This document shows positions 26,268-38,127 of a stretch of 64,000 nucleotides of DNA, in pieces (the stretch's first letter is position 1; each line of letters starts with the position of its first letter). Made by a program: the position numbers and the translations under genes. The notes below the pieces were generated by a model. It had not been told where the DNA came from and made no database searches. It saw nothing but the letters and a program-made list of their open reading frames with translations. Source of the stretch: Sorangiineae bacterium MSr11954 (GTDB lineage: Bacteria > Myxococcota_A > Polyangia > Polyangiales > Polyangiaceae); assembly GCA_037157815.1 (NCBI GenBank), contig CP089984.1:7120001-7184000 (forward strand), read 5' to 3'.

Positions 26268-29200
26268 ATGACGAACCCTGCCCACGCCGAAGGTCCTCGA
26301 GGAGTCCAACCGCTGCCGGCGATGCGCGCAAATCGTGCGCGCGAGCACGGCGAAGACCAAGGCGGGCAGGCCAAGGAGCGACCGCCTCAAGCGAAGGTGG
26401 CTCCCGCCACACCTGCCACCTTGGCGTCACAAACGCCTTACAAGCCGCGTCATCATGTGCGCTTGGTGAGCGCGGCGTCGCTCTTCGATGGCCATGACGC
26501 GGCCATCAATGTGATGCGAAGGTTGATGCAGGCGTCGGGCGCCGAGGTCATCCACTTGGGGCACAACCGTTCGGTGGCGGAGATCGTGAATTGCGCCATT
26601 CAGGAGGATGTGCAGGGCATTGCCATCACCTCGTACCAAGGCGGTCACGTCGAATACTTCAAGTACATGATCGACCTGCTCCGAAAGGCCGGCGCCAACA
26701 CCAAGGTGTTCGGCGGCGGCGGCGGGACCATCCTCCCGAGCGAGATCGAGGAGCTCCACGCGTATGGCGTCGCCCGCATTTACTCGCCCGACGATGGGCG
26801 GGCGATGGGGCTCATCGGGATGATCAACGACGTGTTGGAGCGGTGCGACTTCGAGAAGCGCGAGCCAGACTTTGCGCCCCTTCTCGAGCGCCTCTCGCAG
26901 CGAGAGCCCGCCACCATCGCGGGGCTCATCACCATCGCCGAGAATTTCCCGGAGGCCGGCGACAAGCTGCGCGCGGCCCTCGCCTCGCGGCCGGGCGCCG
27001 AGGCGGCCAAGAAGGTGCCGGTGCTCGGCATCACCGGCACCGGCGGCGCCGGAAAATCGAGCCTCGTCGACGAGCTGGTGCGCCGGTTTTTGGCCGATAG
27101 CGAGGACAAGACCATCGCCGTGCTCTCGGTCGACCCCTCCAAGCGCAAATCGGGCGGCGCGCTCTTGGGCGATCGCATCCGCATGAACGCCATCGACGAC
27201 CCCCGCGTGTACATGCGCTCGCTCGCCACCCGCCAGTCGAACCTGGCGCTGTCGAAGCACGTGGGCGAGTCCATCGAGGCGTGCCGGGCGGCCGGATTCG
27301 ACCTCATCGTGGTCGAGACCTCGGGCATCGGGCAGTCCGACACCGAGATCACCGAGCACGCGGATGTCTCGCTCTACTTGATGACCGCCGAATACGGCGC
27401 GGCGACGCAGCTCGAGAAGATCGACATGCTCGACTTCGCCGATGTCATCGCCATCAACAAATTCGATAAGCGAGGCTCGCTCGACGCGCTGCGTGACGTC
27501 AAAAAGCAGTGGCGCCGCAACCACAACGCCTTTTCCATCCCCGACGAGGAGGTGCCGGTCTACGGGACCATCGCCTCGCAGTTCAACGATCCGGGGATGA
27601 ACCAGCTCTACGGCAAGATCATGCAGGCCGTCGCGCAAAAGACGGGGGCCCCGCTCGCGTCGCGCCTGGAGATCACCCCGGGCATGAGCGAAAAGCGCTG
27701 GATCATCCCGCCCGAGCGCACCCGCTACCTGGCCGAGATCGTGGAGACGTGCGAGAGCTACGACGCCTTCGTGCGCGCGCAGGCGGCCATCGCGCGCAAG
27801 CTCTACCAGCTGCACGGCAGCATCGAGGCGCTGCGGGCCAAGGTCGGCAAGAAGCACCTCGAGATCGTGGAGCCCACCGGCCCGGCGGACATCGTCAAGG
27901 TCACCGAGGTGGTCGAGGGCGAGCCGGCCGCGGTGCGCGAGCTGGTCGAGCTCTATCGTGATCTGGAGGGGCGCCTGCACCCCGAATGCAAAAAGCTCCT
28001 CGACGAGTGGCCGGCCACCCAGCGGCGTTATGCGGCCGCCAAATATCAATTCAAGGTTCGCGACAAGGTCATCGATTTGGACCTGGTCTCCGAGACGCTC
28101 TCCCATTTGCGGGTCCCCAAGGTCGCGCTCCCCAAATACGAAGATTGGGGCGATCTGCTCGTATGGCTTCTGCGCGAGAGCCCGCCCGGCCAATTCCCGT
28201 TTACGGCCGGCGTCTTTCCGCTCAAGCGCGAGGGCGAGGATCCGGCGCGCATGTTCGCCGGCGAGGGCGGGCCGGAGCGCACGAACAAGCGCTTCCACTA
28301 CGTGTCGCGCGGCTTGCCGGCCAAGCGCCTGTCGACGGCGTTCGACTCCGTCACGCTCTACGGCGAAGATCCCGATCACCGCCCCGACATCTACGGCAAG
28401 GTCGGAAACTCCGGGGTGTCGATCGCCAATGTCGACGACGCCAAGAAGCTCTACTCCGGATTCGACCTGGCCGACCCGTCGACCTCGGTCTCCATGACCA
28501 TCAATGGCCCGGCCCCGATGCTGCTGGGGTTCTTCCTCAACGCGGCCATCGATCAGCAATGCGAAAAGTGGATTCGCGCGCAAGGAAAGGTCGCGGAGGT
28601 CGATAAGAAGATCTCCGAAATCTACGCCCGTCGCGGCGCGCCGCGGCCTGCGTACCAGGGCACCTTGCCCGAAGGGAACGACGGGCTCGGGCTGCTCCTC
28701 CTCGGCGTCTCGGGCGACGAGGTGCTGCCGCCGGAGGTGTACGCCAAGATCAAGGCGCAGACCCTCTCGCAGGTGCGCGGCACCGTGCAGGCCGACATTC
28801 TCAAAGAAGACCAAGCGCAGAACACGTGCATCTTCTCCACCGAGTTCGCGCTGCGCGTGATGGGCGACATTCAGCAGTACTTCATCGACCAGAACGTGCG
28901 GAACTTCTACTCGGTCTCCATCTCCGGCTACCACATCGCCGAGGCGGGGGCGAACCCGGTGTCCCAGCTGGCGTTCACCTTGGCCAATGGGTTTACGTTC
29001 GTCGAGTATTACCTGTCGCGCGGGATGCACATCGACGACTTCGCGCCCAACCTGTCGTTCTTCTTCTCCAATGGAATGGACCCCGAGTACACGGTGCTCG
29101 GGCGGGTGGCCCGGCGCATCTGGGCCAAGGCGATCCGCGACAAATACAACGGGAACGACCGCTCGCAGAAGCTGAAGTACCATATCCAAACGTCGGGTCG

Positions 29201-29876
29201 CTCCTTGCACGCGCAGGAAATTGCGTTCAACGACATTCGGACCACCTTGCAAGCGCTCCTGGCGCTGCAAGACAATTGCAACTCGCTCCACACCAACGCG
29301 TACGACGAGGCCATCACCACGCCGACCGAGGAGAGCGTGCGGCGCGCGCTGGCGATTCAGCTCATCATCAACAAGGAGTTCGGCCTGGCCAAGAACGAGA
29401 ACCCCACGCAAGGCTCGTTCATCGTGGAGGAGCTGACCGACCTGGTCGAGGCGGCGGTGCTCAACGAGTTTCGCTCGATCTCCGAGCGCGGCGGGGTGCT
29501 CGGCGCGATGGAGCGCATGTACCAGCGCTCGAAGATCCAGGAAGAGTCGCTGTATTACGAGACGCTCAAGCACAATGGGACCTTGCCCATCGTCGGCGTC
29601 AACACGTACCTCGATCCCAAGGGCTCCCCCACCGTGCAGCCCCCGGAGGTCATCCGGGCCACCAAAGAGGAGAAGGACTACGCCATCGACGCGCGCAACG
29701 CCTTCTGGAAGCGCAACGCGGGCGAGGGCGAGGTCGCGCTCGAGGGCGTACGGCGCGCGGCGCTCGATGGGGGGAACGTGTTCGCCGCCCTCATGGAGGC
29801 GTGCAAGGTCTGCACGTTGGGGCAGCTCTCGGGCGCGCTTTACCAGGTCGGTGGTCAATACCGGCGCAACATGTAA
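26268..29876 (+). CDS. icmF: fused isobutyryl-CoA mutase
   Basis: 1202-residue fusion enzyme that interconverts isobutyryl-CoA and n-butyryl-CoA with coenzyme B12. The order is characteristic of IcmF: a disordered lead of about 65 residues; a B12-binding domain (about 65-200; [16 protein letters not shown], where the histidine ligates cobalt); a MeaB-type GTPase chaperone domain (about 250-500; P-loop [12 protein letters not shown]); and a large substrate-binding mutase barrel (about 600-1130). It repeats no part of the separate mutAB pair that follows. The ATG at 26268 is used; GTG at 26259 is also possible. The next gene begins right after its TAA. It is the first gene of an operon for branched-chain and propionyl-CoA carbon. 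Confidence 0.93.
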   Translation: MTNPAHAEGPRGVQPLPAMRANRAREHGEDQGGQAKERPPQAKVAPATPATLASQTPYKPRHHVRLVSAASLFDGHDAAINVMRRLMQASGAEVIHLGHNRSVAEIVNCAIQEDVQGIAITSYQGGHVEYFKYMIDLLRKAGANTKVFGGGGGTILPSEIEELHAYGVARIYSPDDGRAMGLIGMINDVLERCDFEKREPDFAPLLERLSQREPATIAGLITIAENFPEAGDKLRAALASRPGAEAAKKVPVLGITGTGGAGKSSLVDELVRRFLADSEDKTIAVLSVDPSKRKSGGALLGDRIRMNAIDDPRVYMRSLATRQSNLALSKHVGESIEACRAAGFDLIVVETSGIGQSDTEITEHADVSLYLMTAEYGAATQLEKIDMLDFADVIAINKFDKRGSLDALRDVKKQWRRNHNAFSIPDEEVPVYGTIASQFNDPGMNQLYGKIMQAVAQKTGAPLASRLEITPGMSEKRWIIPPERTRYLAEIVETCESYDAFVRAQAAIARKLYQLHGSIEALRAKVGKKHLEIVEPTGPADIVKVTEVVEGEPAAVRELVELYRDLEGRLHPECKKLLDEWPATQRRYAAAKYQFKVRDKVIDLDLVSETLSHLRVPKVALPKYEDWGDLLVWLLRESPPGQFPFTAGVFPLKREGEDPARMFAGEGGPERTNKRFHYVSRGLPAKRLSTAFDSVTLYGEDPDHRPDIYGKVGNSGVSIANVDDAKKLYSGFDLADPSTSVSMTINGPAPMLLGFFLNAAIDQQCEKWIRAQGKVAEVDKKISEIYARRGAPRPAYQGTLPEGNDGLGLLLLGVSGDEVLPPEVYAKIKAQTLSQVRGTVQADILKEDQAQNTCIFSTEFALRVMGDIQQYFIDQNVRNFYSVSISGYHIAEAGANPVSQLAFTLANGFTFVEYYLSRGMHIDDFAPNLSFFFSNGMDPEYTVLGRVARRIWAKAIRDKYNGNDRSQKLKYHIQTSGRSLHAQEIAFNDIRTTLQALLALQDNCNSLHTNAYDEAITTPTEESVRRALAIQLIINKEFGLAKNENPTQGSFIVEELTDLVEAAVLNEFRSISERGGVLGAMERMYQRSKIQEESLYYETLKHNGTLPIVGVNTYLDPKGSPTVQPPEVIRATKEEKDYAIDARNAFWKRNAGEGEVALEGVRRAALDGGNVFAALMEACKVCTLGQLSGALYQVGGQYRRNM

Positions 29877-31613
29877 ATGAAGCCGGACATGGAGTTCCAA
29901 CAAGTCGCGCTCGCCGACTGGCGGGCGCAGGTCGAAAAAGAGCTCGCCGGAAGACCGTTCGACAAGACGCTCGTCCACGAGGCGCTGAGCGGCGTGGACA
30001 TCGCGCCGCTCTACACGGAGGCTCCCCAGGGCGTCGGGCGATGGCAGCGGGCGGAGCCCTTTCGCATCTGCATGCGCCATGAGCCCGGGGCTTCGCGCGA
30101 TGCGCTGGTGGCAGATCGCGCGGGCGGGGCCGATGCGTTCTGGCTCGGGTTGGGTGAGCTCGACGCGCTGCTCCGGACGGGCGGCGGCGCGGGGATCGCG
30201 GACGGCGCGTTTTTCGTGCTCGATGCGGAGGACGCTCCGCCGGAGGGGTTCGCGGCAAAGGCGTTTGCGCTGAACGTCGATCCGCTGGCGCGGCGGGCGC
30301 GGGGTGGTTCGCCGTCGGGGGACGCGGCGCAGGCGCTTTCGGCGCTGGGGCGAACGGCGCGGAAGGTGGAGGAGCGATTTCCGGGGGCGAGCGCGGTGAT
30401 GATCTCGACCCTCCCGTACCATGATGCGGGGGCGGATGCCGCCGACGAGCTGGCCTTTGCGCTCTCCACCGGCGTGAGCTACCTCGAGGCGCTGCGGGAC
30501 GCGGGGCTCTCGGCGGACGCCGCCGCGCGGCAGATTGCCTTGCAGGTCGCGGTGGGGCGCGACACGTTTCTGGAGCTTTGCAAGGTGCGGGCGCTTCGCA
30601 TCTGTTGGGCAAAGTTGCTGGTGGCGGCGGGCGGGAGAGACGTCGCGGAGGCGACGGGCGCAAACGACGCGAAGGGCGCGGCGCGGACCAACGTGCACGC
30701 GGTCTGTTCGTCGCGGACGCTCACCGTGCGCGATCCGTGGGTGAATTTGCTGCGCATCACCACGCAGGTGTTCGCGGCGGTGCTCGGCGGCGCCGATTGG
30801 GTGACGCCGCAGGCGTTCGATCGGGCGCTGGGCGCGCCTTCGGCGCAGGCGCATCGCATCGCGCGCAATACGGGGCTCGTGCTTCGGGAGGAGAGCTTCC
30901 TCGGCAAGGTGATGGATCCGGCGGGCGGCTCGTATTACCTCGATACGCTCACCGATGCCCTGGCGCGCGAAGGCTGGAAGCGCTTTCGGGCGCTCGAGCA
31001 AGAAGGCGGCATCGTGAGCGCGCTGGAGAGCGGTCGCCTCGCGGCGCGGCTCGAGGCGGCGTGGCGTTCGCGGCTCTCGGCGATCGCGAGCCGCAAGACG
31101 CCCATTCTCGGCGTATCCGAGTTTGCCAACCTCGATGAAGAGCTGCCCCGCTCTGCGCCGGCGGCGGCGACCGCATCGGCAAAGGCCGGAGGCGCGCTGC
31201 CCGCGCACCGCGACGCGGAGCCATTCGAGACGCTGCGGGCGCATGCCGAAGCGCAAACCTCCGCGCCAGAGGCGCTCCTCGCGACCTTGGGCCCGCTCCC
31301 CGAATCGCGCGCGCGGGTCGGGTTCGCGGCGGGGTTCTTTGCGGCGGGCGGGATCCGCACGCGCGAGAGCACGGCGGACGAAGAGGCCGTCGTGGCCTGC
31401 ATCTGCGGCAGCGACGAACGCTACGCCACCGAGGCCGCGGCCCGGGCGCGCGCGCTCAAAGCCGCGGGCTGCCAGCGGGTGCTGCTCGCCGGGCGGCCCG
31501 GCGCGCTGGAGGCGACCTTGCGCGAGGCGGGGGTCGATGGATTCATCTTCGTGGGCTGCGACGTCATCGCAACCTTGTCCGAGCTTTTTCAGGTTTTTCC
31601 GGGGACACCATGA
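29877..31613 (+). CDS. mutA: methylmalonyl-CoA mutase small subunit
   Basis: 578 residues. This is the non-catalytic partner of heterodimeric methylmalonyl-CoA mutase. It begins at the base after the icmF stop codon, and its own stop overlaps the mutB ATG by four bases (ATGA), so translation is probably coupled. The N-terminal part ([41 protein letters not shown]) and the middle ([36 protein letters not shown]) keep the mutase fold. The C-terminal B12-like domain lacks the DxHxxG cobalt ligand motif, as expected for the small subunit. Confidence 0.92.
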   Translation: MKPDMEFQQVALADWRAQVEKELAGRPFDKTLVHEALSGVDIAPLYTEAPQGVGRWQRAEPFRICMRHEPGASRDALVADRAGGADAFWLGLGELDALLRTGGGAGIADGAFFVLDAEDAPPEGFAAKAFALNVDPLARRARGGSPSGDAAQALSALGRTARKVEERFPGASAVMISTLPYHDAGADAADELAFALSTGVSYLEALRDAGLSADAAARQIALQVAVGRDTFLELCKVRALRICWAKLLVAAGGRDVAEATGANDAKGAARTNVHAVCSSRTLTVRDPWVNLLRITTQVFAAVLGGADWVTPQAFDRALGAPSAQAHRIARNTGLVLREESFLGKVMDPAGGSYYLDTLTDALAREGWKRFRALEQEGGIVSALESGRLAARLEAAWRSRLSAIASRKTPILGVSEFANLDEELPRSAPAAATASAKAGGALPAHRDAEPFETLRAHAEAQTSAPEALLATLGPLPESRARVGFAAGFFAAGGIRTRESTADEEAVVACICGSDERYATEAAARARALKAAGCQRVLLAGRPGALEATLREAGVDGFIFVGCDVIATLSELFQVFPGTP

Positions 31614-33778
31614 GCCGTCATCTTCCGGATTTCGCCTCCATCGACTTCGACGCGATCCCGCTCGGCGCCTTTTCCGCCGACGGCGACGCCCGCGCAGTGA
31701 GCGCAGCCGCCGCGGCCACCTGGGACACGCCGGAACAAATCCCACACCGCGCGCTCTACACGCCGGACGACACGGCAAATCTCCCGCACCTCGGCACCCT
31801 CCCCGGCTTTGCGCCGTTTGTACGCGGTCCCTACCCGACCATGTACGTGCAAAAGCCGTGGACCGTGCGCCAATATGCGGGGTTCTCCACGGCGGAGGAC
31901 TCCAACGCGTTTTACCGCCGCAACCTGGCCGCCGGCCAAATGGGCCTCTCGATCGCGTTCGATCTGGCCACCCACCGCGGCTACGACAGCGACCACCCGC
32001 GCGTGGTCGGCGACGTGGGCATGGCCGGCGTGGCCATCGACTCCATCCTCGATATGCGACTTCTCTTCGACGGCATTCCGCTCGACAAGATGAGCGTATC
32101 GATGACCATGAACGGCGCGGTCCTGCCGATCCTGGCGCTCTACATCGTCGCGGCCGAGGAGCAGGGCGTCCCGCTCGAGAAGCTCACGGGCACCATTCAG
32201 AACGATATCCTCAAAGAGTTCATGGTGCGCAATACGTATATTTATCCCCCCGCGCCATCGATGAAGATCATCGCGGACATTTTCGCGTTTACCTCGCAGA
32301 AGATGCCCAAGTTCAACTCGATATCCATCTCCGGCTACCATATGCAAGAAGCCGGGGCGACCGCCGATCTGGAGCTCGGATACACCCTCGCCGACGGCCT
32401 GGAATACGTGCGCACGGGCATCGCCTCCGGGATGAGCGTGGACGCCTTCGCGCCGCGGCTCTCGTTCTTCTTCGCCATCGGCATGAACTTCTTCATGGAG
32501 GTGGCGAAGCTCCGCGCGGCGCGCCTCCTGTGGGCGCGCCTCATGTCGCGCTTCTCGCCCAAGAGCTCCAAGAGCCTGATGCTGCGGGCGCACTGCCAGA
32601 CGTCGGGCTGGTCGCTCACCGCGCAGGACGTCTACAACAACGTCATCCGCACGTGCATCGAGGCCATGGCCGCCACGCAGGGCCACACGCAGAGCCTGCA
32701 CACCAACTCGCTCGACGAAGCCCTGGCCCTCCCCACCGATTTCTCCGCCCGCATCGCGCGCAACACCCAGCTCCAACTGCAGCTCGAGTCGGGCACCTGC
32801 CGCCCCGTCGATCCGTGGGGCGGCAGCCATTACGTGGAGCGGCTCACCCACGATCTAGCGGCGCGCGCGCAGGCGCACATCGACGAGGTCGAGTCCTTGG
32901 GCGGCATGGTCAAGGCCATCGAGGCCGGCGTACCCAAGCTCCGCATCGAAGAAGCCGCGGCGCGCACCCAGGCGCGCATCGACTCCGGGCGCCAAGCCAT
33001 CATCGGCGTCAACCGCTTTCGCCCGACCACGCCCGAGTCGGTGCCCGTGCTCAAGGTCGATAACGGGGCGGTGCGGCGCACGCAAATCGAGCGGCTCGAG
33101 CAGCTGCGGCGCGAGCGCGACGGCGCGGCCTGCCAGCGCGCGCTCGACGCGCTCACCGCGTGCGCCGAGGGGCGCGGCGGCAATTTGCTCGAGCTCGCGA
33201 CGGCGGCGGCGAGGGCGCGCGCCTCGGTGGGCGAGATCTCCATGGCGCTCGAGAAGGCGTGGGGGCGCCACCAAGCGGTGGTCCGCGCCATCACGGGTGT
33301 GTACGCTGGCGAAGTGGGAGAACAGTCGACCATGGTGGCGGCCGTACGCGCGCGCACGAAGGCATTTCTCGATCGCGAGGGGCGCAGGCCGCGCATCCTC
33401 GTCGCCAAGATGGGGCAAGACGGCCACGATCGCGGGCAAAAGGTGATCGCCACGGCCTTCGCCGATCTCGGCTTCGACGTGGACATCGGCCCGCTGTTCC
33501 AGACCCCCGAGGAGACGGCGCAAGCCGCGGTCGAAAACGACGTGCACATCATCGGCGCGAGCTCGTTGGCCGCGGGTCACCTGACCCTCGTCCCTGCCCT
33601 GCGCGCCGCGCTGGCTGCGCGCGGCCGGCCCGACATCCTGGTCGTGGTGGGCGGCGTCATTCCCCCCGACGACTACCAAGCGCTGCGCGACGCGGGCGCG
33701 GCCGAGATCTTCGGCCCGGGCACGGTCATCGCGGAGGCGGCCGGCTCCTTGCTCGATCGTCTGGAACCCGGCACATGA
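31610..33778 (+). CDS. mutB: methylmalonyl-CoA mutase large (catalytic) subunit
   Basis: 722 residues. It converts methylmalonyl-CoA to succinyl-CoA with adenosylcobalamin. The substrate barrel carries [23 protein letters not shown] and [17 protein letters not shown]. The C-terminal B12 domain (about 590-722) has the full cobalt motif [11 protein letters not shown]. It overlaps mutA in front and the GTPase gene behind by four bases each (ATGA). It supplies the entry of propionyl-CoA carbon (from odd-chain lipids, Val, Ile or Met) into the TCA cycle and can run in reverse to supply methylmalonyl-CoA for polyketides. Confidence 0.95.
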   Translation: MSRHLPDFASIDFDAIPLGAFSADGDARAVSAAAAATWDTPEQIPHRALYTPDDTANLPHLGTLPGFAPFVRGPYPTMYVQKPWTVRQYAGFSTAEDSNAFYRRNLAAGQMGLSIAFDLATHRGYDSDHPRVVGDVGMAGVAIDSILDMRLLFDGIPLDKMSVSMTMNGAVLPILALYIVAAEEQGVPLEKLTGTIQNDILKEFMVRNTYIYPPAPSMKIIADIFAFTSQKMPKFNSISISGYHMQEAGATADLELGYTLADGLEYVRTGIASGMSVDAFAPRLSFFFAIGMNFFMEVAKLRAARLLWARLMSRFSPKSSKSLMLRAHCQTSGWSLTAQDVYNNVIRTCIEAMAATQGHTQSLHTNSLDEALALPTDFSARIARNTQLQLQLESGTCRPVDPWGGSHYVERLTHDLAARAQAHIDEVESLGGMVKAIEAGVPKLRIEEAAARTQARIDSGRQAIIGVNRFRPTTPESVPVLKVDNGAVRRTQIERLEQLRRERDGAACQRALDALTACAEGRGGNLLELATAAARARASVGEISMALEKAWGRHQAVVRAITGVYAGEVGEQSTMVAAVRARTKAFLDREGRRPRILVAKMGQDGHDRGQKVIATAFADLGFDVDIGPLFQTPEETAQAAVENDVHIIGASSLAAGHLTLVPALRAALAARGRPDILVVVGGVIPPDDYQALRDAGAAEIFGPGTVIAEAAGSLLDRLEPGT

Positions 33779-34773
33779 CGGTCAAGCGCCCGCGCCTTTC
33801 GCTCGACGACTACGAGCGCGGAGTGCGCGGACGCAACCGCGCCGTGCTCGCCCAGGCCATCACCCTCGTCGAGAGCCGCAACGAGAGCGACGCCAAGCTC
33901 GCCCAGGAGCTGCTCACGCGCCTCTTGCCCGCGACGGGCGGCGCGCGGCGGGTGGGGGTGACCGGGGTGCCGGGGGTGGGCAAGAGCACCTTCGTCGACG
34001 AGCTTGGGATGCGCCTCCTCGGGCGGGGAAAAAAGGTGGCGGTCCTCGCCATCGATCCCTCGAGCACCATCTCCGGAGGCTCCATCCTGGGCGACAAAAC
34101 GCGCATGGCGCGGCTCTCGTTGGAGCCCGACGCGTTCATCCGCCCCTCGCCCAGCGGCCTCACGCCCGGCGGCATCGCGCGGCGCACGCGCGAGACCATG
34201 CTCCTCTGCGAGGCCGCGGGGTTCGACGTCATCCTGGTCGAAACCGTGGGCGTCGGGCAAGGCGAGACCGCGGTGGCCGACATGGTCGACTTCTTCTTGG
34301 TCCTCGCCCTGGCCGGCGCCGGCGACGAGCTCCAGGGCATCAAGAAAGGCGTCCTCGAGCTCGCGGACGCGATCGGCGTCAACAAATGCGACGGCGATGG
34401 CGCGGCGCGGGCCCGCACGGCGCTCGCCGATCTGCGCGCGGCCTTGCGCTACCTGCCGCGCCGGCGCCCGAGCTGGGAGGTGCGCGCGCTCGCCATCTCC
34501 GGGCAGACCGGCGACGGCCTCGATGCGCTCTGGGACGTCATCGAAGAGCACCGGCGCGCCCTCGAAGCCTCCGGCGAGCTGGGTGCGATGCGCGCGGAGC
34601 AGCAGCGCTCGTGGATGTGGTCCCTCATCGCCGATCGCCTCGAGCGCACCTTCCGCGCGCACCCCGCCGTCGCCGCCCGCCTCGCGCGCATCGAGGCCGA
34701 CGTCCTGCATGGCCGCACCACCCCACCGGCGGCGACGGACGAGCTCTTCGAGGTCTTCGGGACCGCTACGTAG
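33775..34773 (+). CDS. meaB: methylmalonyl-CoA mutase-associated GTPase MeaB
   Basis: 332 residues. G3E-type P-loop GTPase that gates B12 loading and protects the mutase. It has the P-loop [13 protein letters not shown], a [18 protein letters not shown] switch, ETVGVGQGE and the guanine-specificity motif NKCDGDG. The start at 33775 overlaps the mutB stop. A second, fused copy of this activity is inside IcmF, so the operon has one chaperone for each mutase. It ends eight bases inside the convergent lipoprotein gene. Confidence 0.94.
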   Translation: MTVKRPRLSLDDYERGVRGRNRAVLAQAITLVESRNESDAKLAQELLTRLLPATGGARRVGVTGVPGVGKSTFVDELGMRLLGRGKKVAVLAIDPSSTISGGSILGDKTRMARLSLEPDAFIRPSPSGLTPGGIARRTRETMLLCEAAGFDVILVETVGVGQGETAVADMVDFFLVLALAGAGDELQGIKKGVLELADAIGVNKCDGDGAARARTALADLRAALRYLPRRRPSWEVRALAISGQTGDGLDALWDVIEEHRRALEASGELGAMRAEQQRSWMWSLIADRLERTFRAHPAVAARLARIEADVLHGRTTPPAATDELFEVFGTAT

Positions 34774-35239
34774 TGGTGCAGTTCAAGACGGGGACCGTTC
34801 CCTCGACCCCGCCGCTGCGATCGGTGTTCGCGCGAATCCCGACCGACTTACCGTCCGCCGAGACCTCCAGACGGCCGGCCACCGAAATGGCGTTCAAGCC
34901 TTTGCTCTTCACGAACAAAGTGGCATTCCGCGTGAAATCGAAATTGTACGAGAGGCTTGGAGCCCAGCCCTTTACCGTGATCAGCACCCGAAGCTCGGTA
35001 TCGGGCGGCGCGGCGCAGGTGCCCTCCTGATCGTAAATGGTGAGGCGCGAGTCGTCTCCCCGTTTGGTGACCATGGCGATCTTGCCCTGGAAAGCTTTGC
35101 CGTCGATCGTCCCCTTGAGCGGCTCGTTCTTGACGGGCCCCCCGGGATCCTGGTTCGTGGCTTTGACGTCGTCGTCGCTGCACCCCATCAGAGCGGCAGC
35201 AGCGAAGGGGATCACGGCAATAAGGAATCGAAGCTTCAT
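34766..35239 (-). CDS. small lipoprotein of unknown function
   Basis: 157 residues with a clear lipoprotein signal ending LMGC, followed by a short Asp-rich linker. The start at 35239 has GGGAGGA upstream. The mature part (about 45-157) looks all-beta, with one conserved-looking pair of cysteines (GTCAAP and the final LNCTTT). I do not recognise a family. It is probably anchored in the periplasm or on the surface. It overlaps the end of meaB by eight bases and stands alone upstream of nothing obvious. Confidence 0.7.
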   Translation of the reverse strand: MKLRFLIAVIPFAAAALMGCSDDDVKATNQDPGGPVKNEPLKGTIDGKAFQGKIAMVTKRGDDSRLTIYDQEGTCAAPPDTELRVLITVKGWAPSLSYNFDFTRNATLFVKSKGLNAISVAGRLEVSADGKSVGIRANTDRSGGVEGTVPVLNCTTT

Positions 35240-35434
35240 CGAGTTATCCTCCCTTTGACTGGGCGATGCATGCGCCGCGGCGCGCGGCCGCGCTGCACCA
35301 TTCAGCACCGGAGGTCCGACGGGATCCGAATCCACGGCATTCATCGCCGTTCGGAGGAAATCGAATTAGCGTCACACTTTGGCGTGAATCGCTGCGCGCG
35401 CACACGCCGGCACATGAGCCATCCCACTTCGCGG

Positions 35435-36634
35435 TCACGGATTGGCGGAGATCAGCGCATCGAGCACCCGCTCCTGCCATGTCGCATAGGGCCCTATGAA
35501 CGAGGCGGGATCGCGCATGACCCCCTGGAGCGACCGCACGCCCAGCGGGATGTGCTTGGCGCGGAGCATGGCTATCCCCTTCATGCGCGCGTTGAACTGA
35601 ACGGGCCACACCCGGCGCACGCGGCGGCGAACGTAGCGCGGGAAGGCGCGGCGCACGGGGTGCTGGCGAAGCTCCTCGGAGAGAACGAGCGCGTCCTCCA
35701 TGGCCATCGAGGCGCCCATGCCGCCGAAGGGGAGCATCGCGTGGGCGGCGTCGCCGAGGAGGCCCACCCGGTTCGCGTGCCACGTGGCGCGCCACACCTC
35801 CTCGAGCGGCGCGTGAAAGATCGACGCCGCGTCGGGCGCGTGCGCCAAGAGCTGCTCCACCAGGGGGCCAAAATCGGCGAACGAGGCGAGCAAGGCGTCC
35901 CGACGCTCCGGTCCACGGAGCGCGCGCTCGCCGGGGCGGAGGGCGCGGGCGCAGTAGACGCCGAAGAGGCCGCCCGGCAGCGGATAGATTCCGAAGTAAC
36001 GATCCGCCCCCCAAAATTCGAGGATGCCATCTTCGATCTGCGCCGCGGTGAGCCGCTCCTCGGCACGAAGGAGCGACACCGCGGGGACCTTGGCGATGTA
36101 CGCCCACCCGATGGCCCCGAACGGGCGCGGGCCGGGGGCGCGCTCGAAGGCGAGCTGGCGAACCCGGGAGCGGATGCCGTCGGCCCCGACCACGGCGTCG
36201 TACCACTCGACCTCGCCGTTCTCGAACCGCACTTCGACGTCGCTCCGCGATTGCGCGATGGCTCGGATGCCCACCCCCAACCGAAGATCGGCGTTCTCCG
36301 GGATGCCGCGGAGCACGTCGTGCAGGGCGCCGCGCTGGAGCTGAATCAAGCTCCCATGCCGCTCGTTGAGCAGCGACATATCCATCGAGCGAACGGGGGC
36401 GCCGCTCGCGTCGGTAATGGTATAATGCACGATTTCGTGCGCGCGGCTCCTCACGGCGCCGAGCACCCCTAGGGCGGCGAGGATGCGCTGGCCATTGCCG
36501 AAGAGGCAGAGCGCATGGCCGGGCCGGTTCCACGAGGTGGCGTGATCGATCAGATCGGTATCGATTCCGCCACGCCGGAGGAGCGCGTTGAGGGACAAGC
36601 CCCCGATCCCGGCGCCGGCGATGAGGACCCTCAC
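35435..36634 (-). CDS. FAD-dependent monooxygenase (PHBH/aromatic hydroxylase type)
   Basis: 399 residues. The Rossmann start MRVLIAGAGIGGLSLNALLRRGGI, the DG fold motif (VGADGIRSRVRQ) and GLLGDAAHAMLPFGGMGASMAMEDA are the three FAD/NADPH signatures of flavoprotein hydroxylases. It should insert one oxygen into an organic substrate. It begins with GTG at 36634, overlapping the stop of the FAD enzyme upstream (GTGA), so the two are translationally coupled. It is the last gene of a four-gene minus-strand redox operon. Confidence 0.88.
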   Translation of the reverse strand: MRVLIAGAGIGGLSLNALLRRGGIDTDLIDHATSWNRPGHALCLFGNGQRILAALGVLGAVRSRAHEIVHYTITDASGAPVRSMDMSLLNERHGSLIQLQRGALHDVLRGIPENADLRLGVGIRAIAQSRSDVEVRFENGEVEWYDAVVGADGIRSRVRQLAFERAPGPRPFGAIGWAYIAKVPAVSLLRAEERLTAAQIEDGILEFWGADRYFGIYPLPGGLFGVYCARALRPGERALRGPERRDALLASFADFGPLVEQLLAHAPDAASIFHAPLEEVWRATWHANRVGLLGDAAHAMLPFGGMGASMAMEDALVLSEELRQHPVRRAFPRYVRRRVRRVWPVQFNARMKGIAMLRAKHIPLGVRSLQGVMRDPASFIGPYATWQERVLDALISANP

Positions 36635-38127
36635 GGCCGGACCGCGGCGGCTCGTTTGCGAACGCGCCGGAGGCGCTCGGTCACCCACGGCTCGGCGATC
36701 CGGCGCACGATGGTGGCGGGCTTCCCTTTTGCCGCGAGCACGCGCTCGGCCGCGCGACGGCCGGAGAACGCGGCGCCCTCCATCGAGGCGTTCAAATCGT
36801 GCTTGGTGAAATCGCCCGCCAAAAAGAAGTTGCCAATGGCCGTTTCGGCGGCTGGCCTCTTCGCATGGGCCCCCGGAACGGCCGCGAACATGGCCGCGCC
36901 AATGTGCTCGATGGCCCAATCGATCAGGGTCACGTCCCGCGCCGCCGGCCATACACGCTTCAAGTCCGTGAAGAGGCGCTCGGCGATCTCCCCGTCCGAG
37001 CCTTCTTGCCCACGCGTGACCACGAATTGGTAGACCGAGCCGGGCGCGCCGCCCTGGCGCCCGAGGGTGGCCAGATCCACGAAGTCGCGCATCGCGCACC
37101 CGGTGACGAGCGGCGCGCCCGGCGGGGCGGGAAATATCTTCCTATCGAACCAAAGAATCGCCGAGATGGCCGGCGTGGTCGTCAGCCCGAGCGCATCGGT
37201 CAACCCCGCCGCCGCGCCCAGCTCCGCCCCCAAGATGCGCTGCAGCATCTGCACGGGCAGCGCCGAAACGACATAATCCGCGCGGAGCACCTCCGCCTCC
37301 GGCGCCCCCTGCCCCGCCGGCTCGACATATCCATCCGCCCGCGTACATGGCCCCCGCGCACCCGAGCGCCCCACGCGAACCCCGGTGATGCGGGTTCCAT
37401 CGAACACCAGCTCACGCGCGGCCGTTCCCAGGCGAACCTCACCGCCGTGCGCCTCGATGAACCTTCGAAGCGGCTCGACCATGCACTCCTCCATGGTGCC
37501 CTCGAAGAGCCCCACGTCGCCCGCGCGCTTGTTCCGCATCAAATATTTGAGCCACGAGAGAACGGGCCGCGCGGCCGCCTCGCGGATGGTGAGAAACGAC
37601 GCGGCGTCGGCCGCGGCCTCCGCCAATTCGCGAATGAAACCCGCGCCGAGCTTTCGCCTTTGGTGCCACTCGAAGTACGTCACGTGGTCGAGCTCGGCCA
37701 AATCTTCCTGCCCATAGCCGGCGACCTCCAGGCTGGCGCGCAAAAGGGGCGCGCGCTCGAGCAGCGAAATGGGCATTTCGAGCATGGGCCGGACCAGGTG
37801 CAAAGGCGGTTTGTGATCGCTGAAATACCACTCCAGCGACCCCCGGCCTTCACGCAGGTACGTATGCTTGCCGATCCATCGAATCTTCTTCGACATCCCG
37901 AGCTCGGCCAACACCTCGGTGAGGTTGACGTAATGATCGGCCAACACATGGAGCCCGGTGTCCACCGTTCGGCCGCGCGCATCCACATAGGTCGAGGTCC
38001 TGCCCCCGGCAAAAGGCGCGGCCTCGACCACGGTGACGGTGCATCCTCGTTTGGTCAGCTCGTAGGCCGCCGTCAGGCCAGCGACCCCGGCGCCAAGGAC
38101 GATGGCGTCGGTCTTCCGTTCTCCCAT
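36631..38127 (-). CDS. FAD-dependent desaturase/dehydroxylase-like enzyme (CrtP/HpnE type)
   Basis: 498 residues. The N-terminal FAD site is AIVLGAGVAGLTAAYELTKRG followed by EAAPFAGGRTSTY, and the C-terminal site is NFFLAGDFTKHDLNASMEGAAFSGRRAAE, as in phytoene desaturases and the squalene-forming HpnE. The DTGLHVLADHYVN segment is also typical. It probably oxidises or reduces a long isoprenoid or other hydrophobic chain; the substrate is not known, as no terpene synthase or phytoene synthase lies in the window. Its start overlaps the 3' end of the ferritin-like gene by 55 bases. Confidence 0.85.
   Translation of the reverse strand: MGERKTDAIVLGAGVAGLTAAYELTKRGCTVTVVEAAPFAGGRTSTYVDARGRTVDTGLHVLADHYVNLTEVLAELGMSKKIRWIGKHTYLREGRGSLEWYFSDHKPPLHLVRPMLEMPISLLERAPLLRASLEVAGYGQEDLAELDHVTYFEWHQRRKLGAGFIRELAEAAADAASFLTIREAAARPVLSWLKYLMRNKRAGDVGLFEGTMEECMVEPLRRFIEAHGGEVRLGTAARELVFDGTRITGVRVGRSGARGPCTRADGYVEPAGQGAPEAEVLRADYVVSALPVQMLQRILGAELGAAAGLTDALGLTTTPAISAILWFDRKIFPAPPGAPLVTGCAMRDFVDLATLGRQGGAPGSVYQFVVTRGQEGSDGEIAERLFTDLKRVWPAARDVTLIDWAIEHIGAAMFAAVPGAHAKRPAAETAIGNFFLAGDFTKHDLNASMEGAAFSGRRAAERVLAAKGKPATIVRRIAEPWVTERLRRVRKRAAAVRP

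Noticed and set aside
26427-31778. Very long minus-strand open frame of over 1700 codons
   Set aside because: It lies antisense to icmF, mutA and mutB, is Arg/His/Leu-rich low-complexity sequence, and reflects high GC at third positions of the real genes.
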